Below the pieces are notes generated by a model. The model searched no databases. It had not been told where the DNA came from and worked only from the letters and a program-made list of their open reading frames with translations. 29,693 nucleotides of DNA, from IMG/VR virus record IMGVR_UViG_3300005563_000081, positions 1 to 29,693 of that record. One strand, given 5' to 3'. The stretch is from a virus. Position numbers and translations under genes: made by a program. Shown piece by piece: positions 14,503 through 22,237 of the stretch (its first letter is position 1; every line of letters starts with the position of its first letter).

Positions 14503-14700
14503 TCATTCGGGAATTAGAGCGATCAGCTTTTCGGCGAGATCAAGCGCTGCGCGTTGCGATTCGCCTAGCGCCGTTTGCTCCAGTCGGCGGTCTGTGAGGT
14601 AGCGGCGAACGTCGATCGCCCGGCCACGGGCTTTGCGCGCCGGGCCCATCAACCAGGTCATTGCATTGTGTTCGAATGCTTCGAGCCAATCCTTATCCAC
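14503..14700 (-). CDS. Small conserved phage protein, 65 aa; first leftward gene
   Basis: A helical protein starting (GTG) DKDWLEAFEHNAMTWLMG, then ARGRAIDVRRYLTDRRLEQT, then AALDLAEKLIALIPE. The GTG at 14700 has AAAGGAG seven bases upstream and marks the domain start. An ATG at 14754 in the same frame would add 18 residues that are not well formed. It is the first gene leftward from the central region and so probably an early gene. No family is named. Confidence 0.65.
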   Translation of the reverse strand: MDKDWLEAFEHNAMTWLMGPARKARGRAIDVRRYLTDRRLEQTALGESQRAALDLAEKLIALIPE

Positions 14701-14750
14701 GTCGGTTCTCCTTTTGATTGCTCCCGCGTATACCACAGTGCTCCACGCGC

Positions 14751-14938
14751 GCATAGGGCACGCGAAACGGCTTTAGCCGTCGCGCTATGCGTTATGTGCG
14801 TGCATAGGGCATGGCGCGGATCAAGGGACCCATTGGAGGTGTCCCTTTGATTGCAGCTTCAGTCACTCGGTTCTCAGGCTCGCCCGCCTTCCGCGGCCGT
14901 GCAGTTCCGCGGGTTGCAGGTGATGAGGTGCATAGGGC
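14751..14938 (+). repeat. Three direct repeats GCATAGGGC
   Basis: Identical 9-mers at 14751-14759, 14802-14810 and 14930-14938, all in non-coding DNA, with a partial inverted copy (GCTATGC, 14784-14790). Two copies extend to GTGCATAGGGC. They may be binding sites for an initiator or regulator. Confidence 0.5.
14820..14851. other. Hairpin in the central region
   Basis: ATCAAGGGAC (14820-14829) pairs with GTCCCTTTGAT (14841-14851), with one bulged base and an 11-base loop CCATTGGAGGT. The loop carries a TTGGAGG core like the hairpin at 13080-13106. It may terminate transcription between the arms or form part of an RNA; no long T-run follows. Confidence 0.45.
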
Positions 14939-15236
14939 GCTCAGGCCCTAACAGCCTAAAAAGCCGTCAATCCTATCCACCCGCTACACACGCGCATTGG
15001 TCCAATAGGTATAACAGCAATAGATCGGCCCAGGCCCGGCCCCTACCAGGCCGCCGAGCCTCCGAGACCGCCGCCCCTTCGAGCTGCCGAGCCTCCGGGG
15101 AGGGATTGCTTGCCAACCTTGGGGCCTTGGGGCCGGGGAGGTATCGACACGAAAATACGCCCCTAACCCCAAAACCGCGCCAATTTTGTAATTTTCCAAG
15201 CCTAACAACCACTTAGCCGACCCCTTGACGCGAGCC

Positions 15237-15252
15237 TTACCGCGTGAGACAC
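15237..15252 (+). promoter_or_regulatory. Late element copy 1, upstream of the holin/terminase unit
   Basis: TTACCGCG-TGAG-ACAC, 31 bases before the GTG of the first rightward gene. No good -10 box follows, so host sigma70 use alone is doubtful. Confidence 0.55.
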
Positions 15253-15283
15253 ATTGCTCCTCAAGCCCATTCGGGGGACGGCC

Positions 15284-15751
15284 GTGACCCAGGACCAATT
15301 CACGCTCGGAGCAAGCTCGCTGATCCGTCACTTGCTGACCGTGATCTCGGGGCTGCTGGTCGCACGCGGCTTCGAGGCCGGTGGCGACCTGGTTTCGAAC
15401 CTAGCCGCCGCCATCGCCGTCTTCGGCGCGACGCTGGCGTGGTCGTTCATCCAGAAGAACCGGCTGCTCTCCGCGCTGGTATCGGGGCTGAACGTCAGCG
15501 CGCTTGAGCAGTTGCTCGCGCAGGCCGCCGAACTTCGCCGGCAGGGCGCCGATCCGCTTCTCGTCGCCCACATGACCGGCACCGCCCTCGCGGTCGCTCA
15601 GTCCGAGCTTGGCTCGCTTCACCCAACCATCTCTGCGGCACCTCCCGGACCTTCGCCAGAAGTTGCCGCCGCAGGGGTGCCGGCTCCTGCTCCGGTCGAG
15701 ACGCCATCCCCGGCCGGGCAGGAGCCGGATGCCGGAGGATCGACCCTATGA
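15284..15751 (+). CDS. Putative holin (Pam3-gp28-like) with Pro/Ala-rich tail
   Basis: A 155-aa membrane protein. Residues 10-60 contain two hydrophobic segments (IRHLLTVISGLLVARGF and LAAAIAVFGATLAWSFIQK) arranged as in small putative phage holins of the Pam3-gp28 type, which form inner-membrane holes at lysis. Unusually the helices are followed by a helical region (VSALEQLLAQAAELRRQG) and a Pro/Ala-rich tail (about 112-155). The start is GTG at 15284 with GGGGGA upstream; a longer frame from 15254 lacks support. It opens the rightward unit and overlaps the next gene by ATGA. The holin role is inferred; it sits far from the endolysin. Confidence 0.6.
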   Translation: MTQDQFTLGASSLIRHLLTVISGLLVARGFEAGGDLVSNLAAAIAVFGATLAWSFIQKNRLLSALVSGLNVSALEQLLAQAAELRRQGADPLLVAHMTGTALAVAQSELGSLHPTISAAPPGPSPEVAAAGVPAPAPVETPSPAGQEPDAGGSTL

Positions 15752-16158
15752 GCGGGATTCCCTCAACGTCCTCGAAGCCTGCCCTGGTCTTCAAGGCCGC
15801 TATCCTGTCGTTTGGTGGGGCGCTCGCCCTTGCGGCTTGCGCCACGCTGACAGGCTCCCCGAGTGTCAGTGCGCAGCGAACGGTCTATCAGGCCGAGAGC
15901 GCCTTCGCCGCGGCGCTGCCGGTGGCGGTGGCCTACGAGGCTCTGCCTGCCTGCTCGGCGGCGCAGGCGTTTCCCTGCTCCGACCCGGCGACGGTTGTCC
16001 GGGTGACGGCGGCGGCTCGTGCCGCTCGGGCGAGCCTGAGCACTGCCGAGGCCGCGGTTCGATCCGGAAGCGACGCAGGCGCGCTGACGACTGCGGCGTT
16101 GCAGGCTCAGAGCGATGTCGAGGCTTTCGCCGCGCTCTCCGCAACCTTGGGGAAGTGA
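15748..16158 (+). CDS. Phage lipoprotein
   Basis: A 136-aa protein with a lipoprotein signal: basic start, hydrophobic core (KAAILSFGGALALAAC) and lipobox LAAC with the lipidated Cys at 31. The mature part is Ala-rich and helical (VRVTAAARAARASLSTAEAA, then LTTAALQAQSDVEAFAAL), with a cysteine pair (ACSAAQAFPC) that could form a disulphide in the periplasm. Membrane anchoring after a holin-like gene suggests an outer-membrane spanin or a related lysis or exclusion role, but it is longer than usual Rz1 proteins. The start overlaps the previous stop. Confidence 0.7.
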   Translation: MSGIPSTSSKPALVFKAAILSFGGALALAACATLTGSPSVSAQRTVYQAESAFAAALPVAVAYEALPACSAAQAFPCSDPATVVRVTAAARAARASLSTAEAAVRSGSDAGALTTAALQAQSDVEAFAALSATLGK

Positions 16159-16159
16159 C

Positions 16160-16363
16160 ATGCCCGAAGTCTTCCTGTTCATCGAAAAGCTTCTCACCCT
16201 CATCCCCACGGCCATCCAGGTCGGCGGCGATGTCGAGGCGATCATCCGGAACGGCAGGGCGGCGCTGGCGGCGATGGAGGCCGAGAACCGCGGCCCGACC
16301 GACGCCGAGTGGTCGAACCTCGACGCCACCATCAACGGCCTGATGGCCCAACTGAAAGGTTAA
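16160..16363 (+). CDS. Small helical protein, 67 aa
   Basis: A protein starting MPEVFLFIEKLLTLIPTAIQ, then IIRNGRAALAAMEAENRGPT, then EWSNLDATINGLMAQL. An amphipathic to hydrophobic N-terminal helix and two helices suggest a small membrane-associated or structural protein. The second half (PTDAEWSNLDATINGLM) resembles small phage proteins found near lysis or packaging genes. The ATG lies one base after the lipoprotein stop. The function is unknown. Confidence 0.65.
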   Translation: MPEVFLFIEKLLTLIPTAIQVGGDVEAIIRNGRAALAAMEAENRGPTDAEWSNLDATINGLMAQLKG

Positions 16364-16366
16364 CCG

Positions 16367-16723
16367 ATGAGCTTCCGCACCCTTACGCTGCTTCACACCG
16401 TGCTGTGCAACGTGCAGACGGCGCTGGCCGTCGGCTCGCCTGTCAACTCCGGAGTGCTTGGAGATTTCAACGCCGGGGTCACCGGCCTCGTGCTCGGCGG
16501 CCGCGAGCCGTCCGACATGGAGCTTTCGGCGCTGACTCAGCTCGGGAGAGCGGTTACGGCCGAAGCATCGGCGGCCGTGGGCGAGGCAGGCGATGTCGAA
16601 GCATCCTCGGCTCAGGTCACGGAGACGAGTGCAGGGGAACCTGCGCCTGCCGAGCCTGCCGCCGAAGGTGAAGCGCTCGATCCCAACGCGCCTGCCGCCG
16701 GCGACGATTCCGACGGCGCGTAG
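16367..16723 (+). CDS. Hypothetical protein with acidic disordered tail
   Basis: A 118-aa protein. Residues 1-60 look folded (MSFRTLTLLHTVLCNVQTAL, then NAGVTGLVLGG). The rest is rich in Ala, Glu, Pro and Asp (ETSAGEPAPAEPAAEGEALD) and likely disordered. It begins three bases after the previous stop. Frames in other phases over the same bases are Arg-rich shadows. It may be a head or packaging accessory; no family is recognised. Confidence 0.6.
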   Translation: MSFRTLTLLHTVLCNVQTALAVGSPVNSGVLGDFNAGVTGLVLGGREPSDMELSALTQLGRAVTAEASAAVGEAGDVEASSAQVTETSAGEPAPAEPAAEGEALDPNAPAAGDDSDGA

Positions 16724-16725
16724 CC

Positions 16726-16941
16726 GTGGCGGTCGAGGAAAGGTCACATCGCTCGTCGCACATCGCGGCCACCAGCTACGACCACGACAGCGGCGACCTT
16801 ACCGTGACGTTCACCGACGGCAGCGAGTGGCTGTACCGGGGGGTCGACCCGAAGACCTACAACCTCCTGGTGTCGTCGCCGTCGGTCGGAAGGGCGTTCA
16901 ACACGTTCGTCCGCGACAGCTTCGAAAGCGAGGAAGTCTGA
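16726..16941 (+). CDS. KTSC-domain protein
   Basis: A 71-aa protein matching the KTSC domain: HIAATSYDHDSGDLTVTF, DGSEWLYRGVDPKTYNLL and SPSVGRAFNTFVRDSF. The domain is named after C-terminal parts of lysyl-tRNA synthetases and is common as a stand-alone phage protein; its exact role is unknown. The GTG at 16726 follows the previous stop after two bases, and its TGA overlaps the next ATG (TGATG). Confidence 0.8.
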   Translation: MAVEERSHRSSHIAATSYDHDSGDLTVTFTDGSEWLYRGVDPKTYNLLVSSPSVGRAFNTFVRDSFESEEV

Positions 16942-17075
16942 TGCCCGCAAAGAGCGAGAAGCAGCGCCGGTTCGCGGCGATGAGCGCCGACCCGAAGGGC
17001 CGCGAAAAGCTCAAGCGCGAGGGCAAGAAGCCTATGCCCGTCAAGGCGGCGAAGGAATATCGGCGGAAGAAATGA
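16941..17075 (+). CDS. Small very basic protein, 44 aa
   Basis: A protein starting MPAKSEKQRRFAAMSADPKG and ending MPVKAAKEYRRKK. About a third of residues are Lys or Arg. It resembles short basic phage proteins starting MPAKS... (DUF3008-like) and probably binds nucleic acid. The ATG overlaps the KTSC stop and its TGA overlaps the next ATG, so the three genes are coupled. Confidence 0.7.
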   Translation: MPAKSEKQRRFAAMSADPKGREKLKREGKKPMPVKAAKEYRRKK

Positions 17076-17281
17076 TCGACGCCGACAGCCTCGACCGCAT
17101 TAACGCGGTGCTGTCCTCGCTTCCGGGGGTGGAGGGCTTTGCGCTCGTGCTCAGCTACGGGGACCGGGCCGAGGTGGCGCTCAACCATATCGACCCCGAT
17201 AACGCTTCCAATGTCATTCTCAGCGTCGCCGACGAGTATCGCAGGGCGCTCGCGGAAACCCCGCCTATCCGGCTGAACTAG
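17072..17281 (+). CDS. Hypothetical protein upstream of the terminase
   Basis: A 69-aa protein: DRINAVLSSLPGVEGFALVL, SYGDRAEVALNHIDPDNASN, then VADEYRRALAETPPI. A small alpha/beta fold is likely. It directly precedes the large terminase, where a small terminase often sits, but it has no helix-turn-helix that would mark one. The ATG overlaps the previous stop (ATGA). Confidence 0.65.
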   Translation: MIDADSLDRINAVLSSLPGVEGFALVLSYGDRAEVALNHIDPDNASNVILSVADEYRRALAETPPIRLN

Positions 17282-17283
17282 CC

Positions 17284-19257
17284 GTGAAACAGGACGCTCA
17301 CGAGGAGCTGTTCGCCCGGCTCTATCGCGACCGAATCCTCGCTCACGAAGTGCTGTTCCCACACCGGCATACCAACCGCACCGAGGACTTTCATCGCCAG
17401 ATGATCCTCGACTGGCACGACACCACCGTTCGCCGCTCGATCGACATGGCGTTCCGCGGCAGCGCCAAGTCGACCATCGCCGAGGAGGCGGTGACGATCC
17501 GCGCGGGATTCCGCGAGTTCAAGAACGCACTGGTCATCGGCGAGACCTTCGAGCGGTCCTGCGAGCGCGTCCATGCGATCAAGAAGGAAATCGAGACCAA
17601 CGAGAACCTGGCGACGGTGTTCGGCGATCTTCGAGGCCCAACCTGGGCCGATGGCGAGCTCGTGCTTTCCAACGGCGCGCGCATCAAGGCGCTCGGGCGC
17701 GGGCAGGCGCTCCGCGGGATCAAGTTCGAGGACATCCGCCCAGACGCGATCTTCTGCGACGACGTGGAGACCGCCGAGAGCGTGGTCGACAAGGACCGGC
17801 GCGAGAAGACCCGGCGATGGTTCTTCGCCGACCTCCTGCCCGCCTGCGACCCGTCGGCGTTCGTCCGCGTCGCCGCCACCCCGCTCGACAATGACGCGCT
17901 GGCGGTGCGGCTGTTGAGCGCGCCCGGCTGGCAGCACAAGATATTCCCGATAGAATATATCGACCCCGACACCGCCGAACGCATGGCGACGTGGCCCGAC
18001 CGATTCCCGTTGTCGGCCGTCGACGAGCTTCGCGACACGTTTATGAAGCAAGGTCTCTTCGCCGACTTCGAGCGCGAGTACATGTGCCTGACGAAGAGCG
18101 TCCGGTCGCGCACCTTCCGCGAAGAGGAAATCCGCATCGAGGCGCGGCCCCGGACGTGGCAGGCGGTCTATGCGATGTTCGACCCTGCCCGCACCACCGG
18201 CGCCAAGTCGGCGACGACTGGCTATGCGAGCTGGTCGTGGATCGGCAACAAGCTGGTGGTGTGGGATGCGTGGGGCCGCCAGCTTCTCCCCGATGGAATC
18301 GTCGACGCCATCTTCGAGTGTGCGACCACCACCGACCTGCCGCCGGTGTGGATAGGGGTCGAGGAGGATGGCCTCAACGAGTTCCTGCTCCAGCCGATCC
18401 GCAACGAGCAGGTCAAGCGCGGCCTCTCGATCCCGTTCCGCGCGATGCGGGCCCCGAAGGGCAAGCTCGACTTCATCGGCGGCTTGCAGCCTTATTTCCG
18501 GGCCAAGCAGGTCGAGTTCGTCAAGGAGTTGCCCGACCTTCGCGACCAACTCCTGAGCTTCCCGACCGGCCGGATCGACGTGCCCAACGCGCTCGCTTAT
18601 GCGCTCAAGCTGAAACCCGGCGCCCCTATCCACGAAAATTTCAACCACGAGCACATCGTCGAAGGGTTGCGGAAGGTTGCCGGCATGAAGCCGTGGCTGC
18701 TCCTGCACGCGATGCCCGGCGGCCTTGGCGGGGCTGTCGTGCAGTGGGGGGACGGCGTGCTCTATGTTCTCGCCGACTGGTTCTACGAGGGCCGGCCGCC
18801 CGAGCTCGTCTCGACCATCGTTTCCGAAGCGCGGCTCGAAGTCGGGCCGATTGCGGTCGCGGTGCTGCCTCCTATCCATTTCATCAAGTACACCAACGGC
18901 GGTGTCGCTCAGATGGTAAGCCGGATGCCGATGGAGGCGCAGCAGGGCGGCGGCATCGAGCAGGGCACGGCCAAGCTGTCGGATCTCCTGGCGCGCAAGC
19001 GAAAGGGCTTCCCGTCCATCCGCATATCGAGCGCCGCGACGTGGACGCTGAACGGGTTGGCAGGCGGCTATTGCAAGTATCTCAGCAAACAGGGGGTGCT
19101 CGAAGCCAAGGCCGAGGACGGACCCTACAAGGTCGTCATCGAAGCGATTGAAAGCTTTCTCGGACTCGCTCTCAGCGACGTGGTCATGGATGACCGCAGC
19201 GAGCTCCGGTATGATACTACCGCTACAGGGCGCCGATATTTGTCGGCGAGGAGATAA
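17284..19257 (+). CDS. terL: Terminase large subunit
   Basis: The packaging motor and DNA-cutting enzyme, 657 aa. ATPase domain: Walker A variant FRGSAKST (57-64), Walker B AIFCDDVE (155-162) and coupling motif VAATP (196-200). Nuclease domain: YAMFDPART with D300 as first acid, then a second acid around VEEDGLNE and later ones in the C-terminal half. The RGSAKST form of Walker A is typical of phage terminases of podovirus type. The start is GTG at 17284, three bases after the upstream stop, with no clear Shine-Dalgarno sequence, which suggests coupling. It is followed after three bases by the portal gene. The small subunit is not recognised in the window. Confidence 0.92.
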   Translation: MKQDAHEELFARLYRDRILAHEVLFPHRHTNRTEDFHRQMILDWHDTTVRRSIDMAFRGSAKSTIAEEAVTIRAGFREFKNALVIGETFERSCERVHAIKKEIETNENLATVFGDLRGPTWADGELVLSNGARIKALGRGQALRGIKFEDIRPDAIFCDDVETAESVVDKDRREKTRRWFFADLLPACDPSAFVRVAATPLDNDALAVRLLSAPGWQHKIFPIEYIDPDTAERMATWPDRFPLSAVDELRDTFMKQGLFADFEREYMCLTKSVRSRTFREEEIRIEARPRTWQAVYAMFDPARTTGAKSATTGYASWSWIGNKLVVWDAWGRQLLPDGIVDAIFECATTTDLPPVWIGVEEDGLNEFLLQPIRNEQVKRGLSIPFRAMRAPKGKLDFIGGLQPYFRAKQVEFVKELPDLRDQLLSFPTGRIDVPNALAYALKLKPGAPIHENFNHEHIVEGLRKVAGMKPWLLLHAMPGGLGGAVVQWGDGVLYVLADWFYEGRPPELVSTIVSEARLEVGPIAVAVLPPIHFIKYTNGGVAQMVSRMPMEAQQGGGIEQGTAKLSDLLARKRKGFPSIRISSAATWTLNGLAGGYCKYLSKQGVLEAKAEDGPYKVVIEAIESFLGLALSDVVMDDRSELRYDTTATGRRYLSARR

Positions 19258-19260
19258 GCC

Positions 19261-21357
19261 ATGGCGCGCGACAGTGAAGTTTCGAACCGGGACGCCGACC
19301 TTTCGAAGCGCGAGAAGATCAGGGAGCAGGCGATCAAGGTGTGCGAGAGCGCCCGTAAGGCGTTCGAAGCTCAGAACGAGCGCAACGAGTCGTCGCTCGA
19401 CCATTGGGACGCCTTCAACACAACCCTTTCCGACCGTCAGTTCTACCACGGCAACAGCACCATTTGCACGCCGTTCGTCCGCGACGCGGTGTTCGCCCGG
19501 CAGACCCGCTTCTCGGGCCAGCTATTCCCCGAGAACCAGAAGCACATCGAGGCAGTCGGCTCCGAAGACACACCCTATGCGACGATCAGCCTGCTTGAGC
19601 ATTACATCCGCCGGTTGAAGCTCAAGACGAACGTGGTCGACCCGCTCATCATCAACGGCGACCTCGAAGGCCAGTACAACCTCTACGTCAGTTGGGAGAA
19701 GCACACCCGCCACGTCACCAGTCGCGTCAAGTCGCCGGTCGAGGCCGACGGCGAGGAAGTGCCAGAGGACATCGCCGAGCCTGTTGACGACATGGAGGAG
19801 GAGCAGGAAGTCGTCGACAGCGGGCCGAGCGTCGAAGTGCTGTCCGACGCCGACGTGGTGATCTTCCCGGCCACCTCGCAGACGATCGAGCAGGCGCTGG
19901 AGAACGGCGGCGGGGTCGCCATCATCCGCCGCTGGACGAAGGGCGAGATCGAGCGCCGGAAGGCCGACAAGGACATTGATCCCAAGGCCGCCGAGGCGCT
20001 GCTCGAAACCATGAGCTCGCTGGAGAAGACCAACAGCGCCGACGTTCCGAAATCGCAGGGCGAAGCGGCCGGGGTGAAGATCCAGCGCGGCTCGAAGATC
20101 GCAGTAGTTTACGAGGTCTGGTGCAAGCTCAAGGTCGACGGCGAGCGCCGCACCTGCCGCATCCTGTGGGCGGGAGAGAAAATCTTCCTGTCGGTCAAGC
20201 GCAACCCCTACTGGTGCGACCGCGTGCCGCTCCTGTCCTGCGCGGTCGACAAGACGAGCGGGGTGTTCAAGGGCAAGTCCCCGGTATCCGCGGTGCTCGA
20301 CTTCCACATCCTCGCCAACGACACCGTGAACGAAGCGGCCGACAGCGGGCACTTCTCGATGCTTCCAATCACCATGACGGACCCGCTCAAGAATCCGAGG
20401 ATCGGAAGCCTGGTGATGGCGCCGCTGGCGATTTGGGAGACCTCGCCGAACGACACGCAGTTCGCCAAGTTTCCCAACATGTGGAAGGACGGCATCGAGC
20501 GCGTTCTCGAAATTCGTTCACAGATATTCCAGACGCTCTCCGTCAACCCGTCGATGATCCCCGGCACCACCGGAAAGAACCGGAAGATGAACCAGGCCGA
20601 GGTGGCGCAGGAGCAGATGGTCGACCTGCTCACCACCGCCGACGCGGTGCTCGTGCTTGAGCAGGGCATATTGTCGCCGCTCCTGACGCTCATCCTTGAG
20701 TTCGACCACCAGTTCCGCGACGAGGCGCTGCTCCTCCGCACGCTCGGTCCTGTCGGCCAGAAGGCGAAAATGGAGGAGCTGGAGCCGCAGCAGGTCGACC
20801 GCAAGGTGGAGTTCCGCTGGTTCGGGGTCGAGGCGGCGAAGACGGCCGCCAAGCTTCAGCAGCAGATTTCCGGCGTCAACGTGCTGCGCGGCATCCCGCC
20901 GCAGGCATACCCCGGCTACAAGCTCAACCTCGCTCCGATCATCAGCCAGATGGTCGAGAACCTGTTCGGGCCACTGCTCGCGCCCGAGGTGTTCAGCCAG
21001 GAGGACATGATATCGGTCGACCCTCAGGTGGAAGACGACATGATGCTGCACGGCTTCGACACGCCGGTTCATCCCTACGACAATGACGCGCAGCATCTCC
21101 AGGTGCATATGATGGCGATGCAGGGCGGCGATCCCCACGGGACGATCCGCAAGCACATCTGGCAACACCAGCAGCAGGCGCAGGCCAAGGCGGCGCAGCA
21201 AGCGGCGAAGCTCCAGTCGGCGCCGCAGGGCGGCCCCGGTGGTCCTCAGATGGGCGGACAGGTCCGGTCGCCGCAGTCGCAGCCTTCGCCTCCGGGGATG
21301 ATTCACCCCGACCAGATGGCCCGCGCCGGCTCTCCGGTTATGCCGCGCAAGGAGTGA
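19261..21357 (+). CDS. Portal protein
   Basis: A 698-aa head-tail connector that forms the DNA channel at the capsid vertex and docks the terminase. The N-terminal half has the pattern of podovirus portals (WDAFNTTLSDRQFYHGNSTI, FVRDAVFARQTRFSGQLFP), then a region RNPYWCDRVPLLSCAVDK, VLDFHILANDTVNEAADSG and FQTLSVNPSMIPGTTGKNRK. The C-terminal 100 residues are Gln/Ala/Pro/Gly-rich (QQQAQAKAAQQAAKLQ). An acidic loop (about 161-186) interrupts the fold and is probably surface exposed. Position between terminase and scaffold and the length agree with portal. Family-level recognition is by pattern, not by a short motif. Confidence 0.85.
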   Translation: MARDSEVSNRDADLSKREKIREQAIKVCESARKAFEAQNERNESSLDHWDAFNTTLSDRQFYHGNSTICTPFVRDAVFARQTRFSGQLFPENQKHIEAVGSEDTPYATISLLEHYIRRLKLKTNVVDPLIINGDLEGQYNLYVSWEKHTRHVTSRVKSPVEADGEEVPEDIAEPVDDMEEEQEVVDSGPSVEVLSDADVVIFPATSQTIEQALENGGGVAIIRRWTKGEIERRKADKDIDPKAAEALLETMSSLEKTNSADVPKSQGEAAGVKIQRGSKIAVVYEVWCKLKVDGERRTCRILWAGEKIFLSVKRNPYWCDRVPLLSCAVDKTSGVFKGKSPVSAVLDFHILANDTVNEAADSGHFSMLPITMTDPLKNPRIGSLVMAPLAIWETSPNDTQFAKFPNMWKDGIERVLEIRSQIFQTLSVNPSMIPGTTGKNRKMNQAEVAQEQMVDLLTTADAVLVLEQGILSPLLTLILEFDHQFRDEALLLRTLGPVGQKAKMEELEPQQVDRKVEFRWFGVEAAKTAAKLQQQISGVNVLRGIPPQAYPGYKLNLAPIISQMVENLFGPLLAPEVFSQEDMISVDPQVEDDMMLHGFDTPVHPYDNDAQHLQVHMMAMQGGDPHGTIRKHIWQHQQQAQAKAAQQAAKLQSAPQGGPGGPQMGGQVRSPQSQPSPPGMIHPDQMARAGSPVMPRKE

Positions 21358-21360
21358 TTC

Positions 21361-21376
21361 TTACCGCGCTTGACAC
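21361..21376 (+). promoter_or_regulatory. Late element copy 2, upstream of scaffold and capsid
   Basis: TTACCGCG-CTTG-ACAC, three bases after the portal stop. The bases CTTGACA give a -35-like box; a weak -10 candidate (TAGCTT) lies 16 bases on. A hairpin CCACCA/TGGTGG follows 22 bases downstream. Confidence 0.6.
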
Positions 21377-21398
21377 AGCGCCCCGTTGTGTTAGCTTC

Positions 21399-21419
21399 CC
21401 ACCACACCTCGACTGGTGG
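21399..21419 (+). other. Leader hairpin of the scaffold/capsid transcript
   Basis: CCACCA (21399-21404) pairs with TGGTGG (21414-21419), loop of nine bases. It lies between late element copy 2 and the scaffold gene; a similar hairpin follows copy 3. It may stabilise or process the 5' end of the mRNA. Confidence 0.4.
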
Positions 21420-21469
21420 CCGTACCTCACCACGACCGTCTTGCCGACGCTATCGGCTAGGAACCGCAA

Positions 21470-22195
21470 ATGGACCCGGAAGACACCGACGACGCTTTCG
21501 ACGAACTCGACGAAAACTTTGAAGAGCAGGAAGCCCCCGAGGGCGAAGAACCCGAAGAGGAAGTCCCGCTAGGCGAAGAGCCCGAAGGGGAAGTCGAAGC
21601 GGAGCCGGCGCGAAGGCCCTCCCGAGCGCAAGCTCGCATCGAGACGCTGGACCGGGAAGTGCGGGAAGCCCGCGAACGGGAAGCCGCCCTACAGCGGCAG
21701 ATCGAAGAAATTCGCAGCGGCCAAACTCGCACCACCCAAGCGGAAGCGGAACGCCAGGAACGTGAGCGCCTTGAGCGCATGGACCCGGTGGAACGCGCTG
21801 AATACCTCGCCCGGACGGTCGAAACGAGGACCAACCAGAGGCTCGATGCGCTCAACCGGCAGATCGCCGACAGCACCGATCGAGCAGAATTTGCCGAAGC
21901 CTGCGCTGCCAACCCGGCGCTGGCGAAGGTGAAGGACCAGGTGGAAGCCGAGCTTCGAAAACTCCGCGAGGGCAACGTGAACGTGCCGCGTCAGACTCTC
22001 GCTGCCTATCTCATCGGGAACCAGGTTCTCGATAAGGCTCCAAAGGCGAGGGAACGCGCGACGAAAAAGGCCGCGGCGAACCTAGATCGGGAGCGCACTC
22101 GGCCCGCAGGTGGGGCGTCTGACGCTCCAAGGTCGGGCAGGGACACGAGCGACAGGTCCGCACGCGACAAGAGGTTGGAGGACTACACCTTCTAG
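21470..22195 (+). CDS. Scaffold protein
   Basis: A 241-aa protein between portal and capsid, where phage scaffolds sit. The first 45 residues are strongly acidic (DELDENFEEQEAPEGEEPEE). Residues about 50-115 are a long charged coiled coil (ETLDREVREAREREAALQRQ, then EAERQERERLERMDPVERAE). The end is basic and polar (RERATKKAAANLDRERTRP), as in scaffolds whose C-terminal basic part binds the capsid protein. The ATG has AGGA seven bases upstream. It would guide head assembly and then leave. No protease is seen. Confidence 0.8.
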   Translation: MDPEDTDDAFDELDENFEEQEAPEGEEPEEEVPLGEEPEGEVEAEPARRPSRAQARIETLDREVREAREREAALQRQIEEIRSGQTRTTQAEAERQERERLERMDPVERAEYLARTVETRTNQRLDALNRQIADSTDRAEFAEACAANPALAKVKDQVEAELRKLREGNVNVPRQTLAAYLIGNQVLDKAPKARERATKKAAANLDRERTRPAGGASDAPRSGRDTSDRSARDKRLEDYTF

Positions 22196-22210
22196 CGCGG
22201 CCGGGTGCCC

Positions 22211-22235
22211 TTGGTCCCCGTTCGCAGGGGACCAA
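22211..22235 (+). promoter_or_regulatory. Hairpin enclosing the capsid gene ribosome site
   Basis: A perfect 9-bp stem, TTGGTCCCC (22211-22219) with GGGGACCAA (22227-22235), and a 7-base loop GTTCGCA. The Shine-Dalgarno sequence AGGGG of the capsid gene lies in the loop end and 3' arm, and the ATG (22238) follows three bases later. Confidence 0.7.
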
Positions 22236-22237
22236 AA

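Larger units (their letters stand above)
14701..15283. other. Central non-coding region between the divergent arms
   Basis: No convincing gene in 583 bases. From left to right it holds: three direct repeats GCATAGGGC (14751-14759, 14802-14810, 14930-14938); a palindrome ACGGCT-TT-AGCCGT (14767-14780); a 10-bp hairpin with one bulge (14820-14851); the palindrome ATTGG-T-CCAAT (14996-15006) beside GTATAAC (15009-15015); a GC-rich tract with two GCCGAGCCTCCG copies (about 15050-15100); an AT-rich patch (about 15150-15210); and a late-element copy (15237-15252). It could hold an origin, a switch region or both; this is inference. Confidence 0.55.

Noticed and set aside
14847-14954. A TTG-start frame of 35 codons after GGAGG in the central hairpin loop
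   Set aside because: The ribosome site lies in a hairpin loop, the start is TTG, and the peptide shows no fold or family pattern; chance is more likely.
14973-15216. Open frames on both strands across the GC-rich tract of the central region
   Set aside because: Composition is dominated by Arg, Pro and Gly from GC-rich bases, with no ribosome site and no recognisable motif.
17278-19449. A 723-codon open frame antisense to the terminase
   Set aside because: Long antisense frames are expected in GC-rich coding DNA; it has no ribosome site or known domain, while the terminase strand has all motifs.
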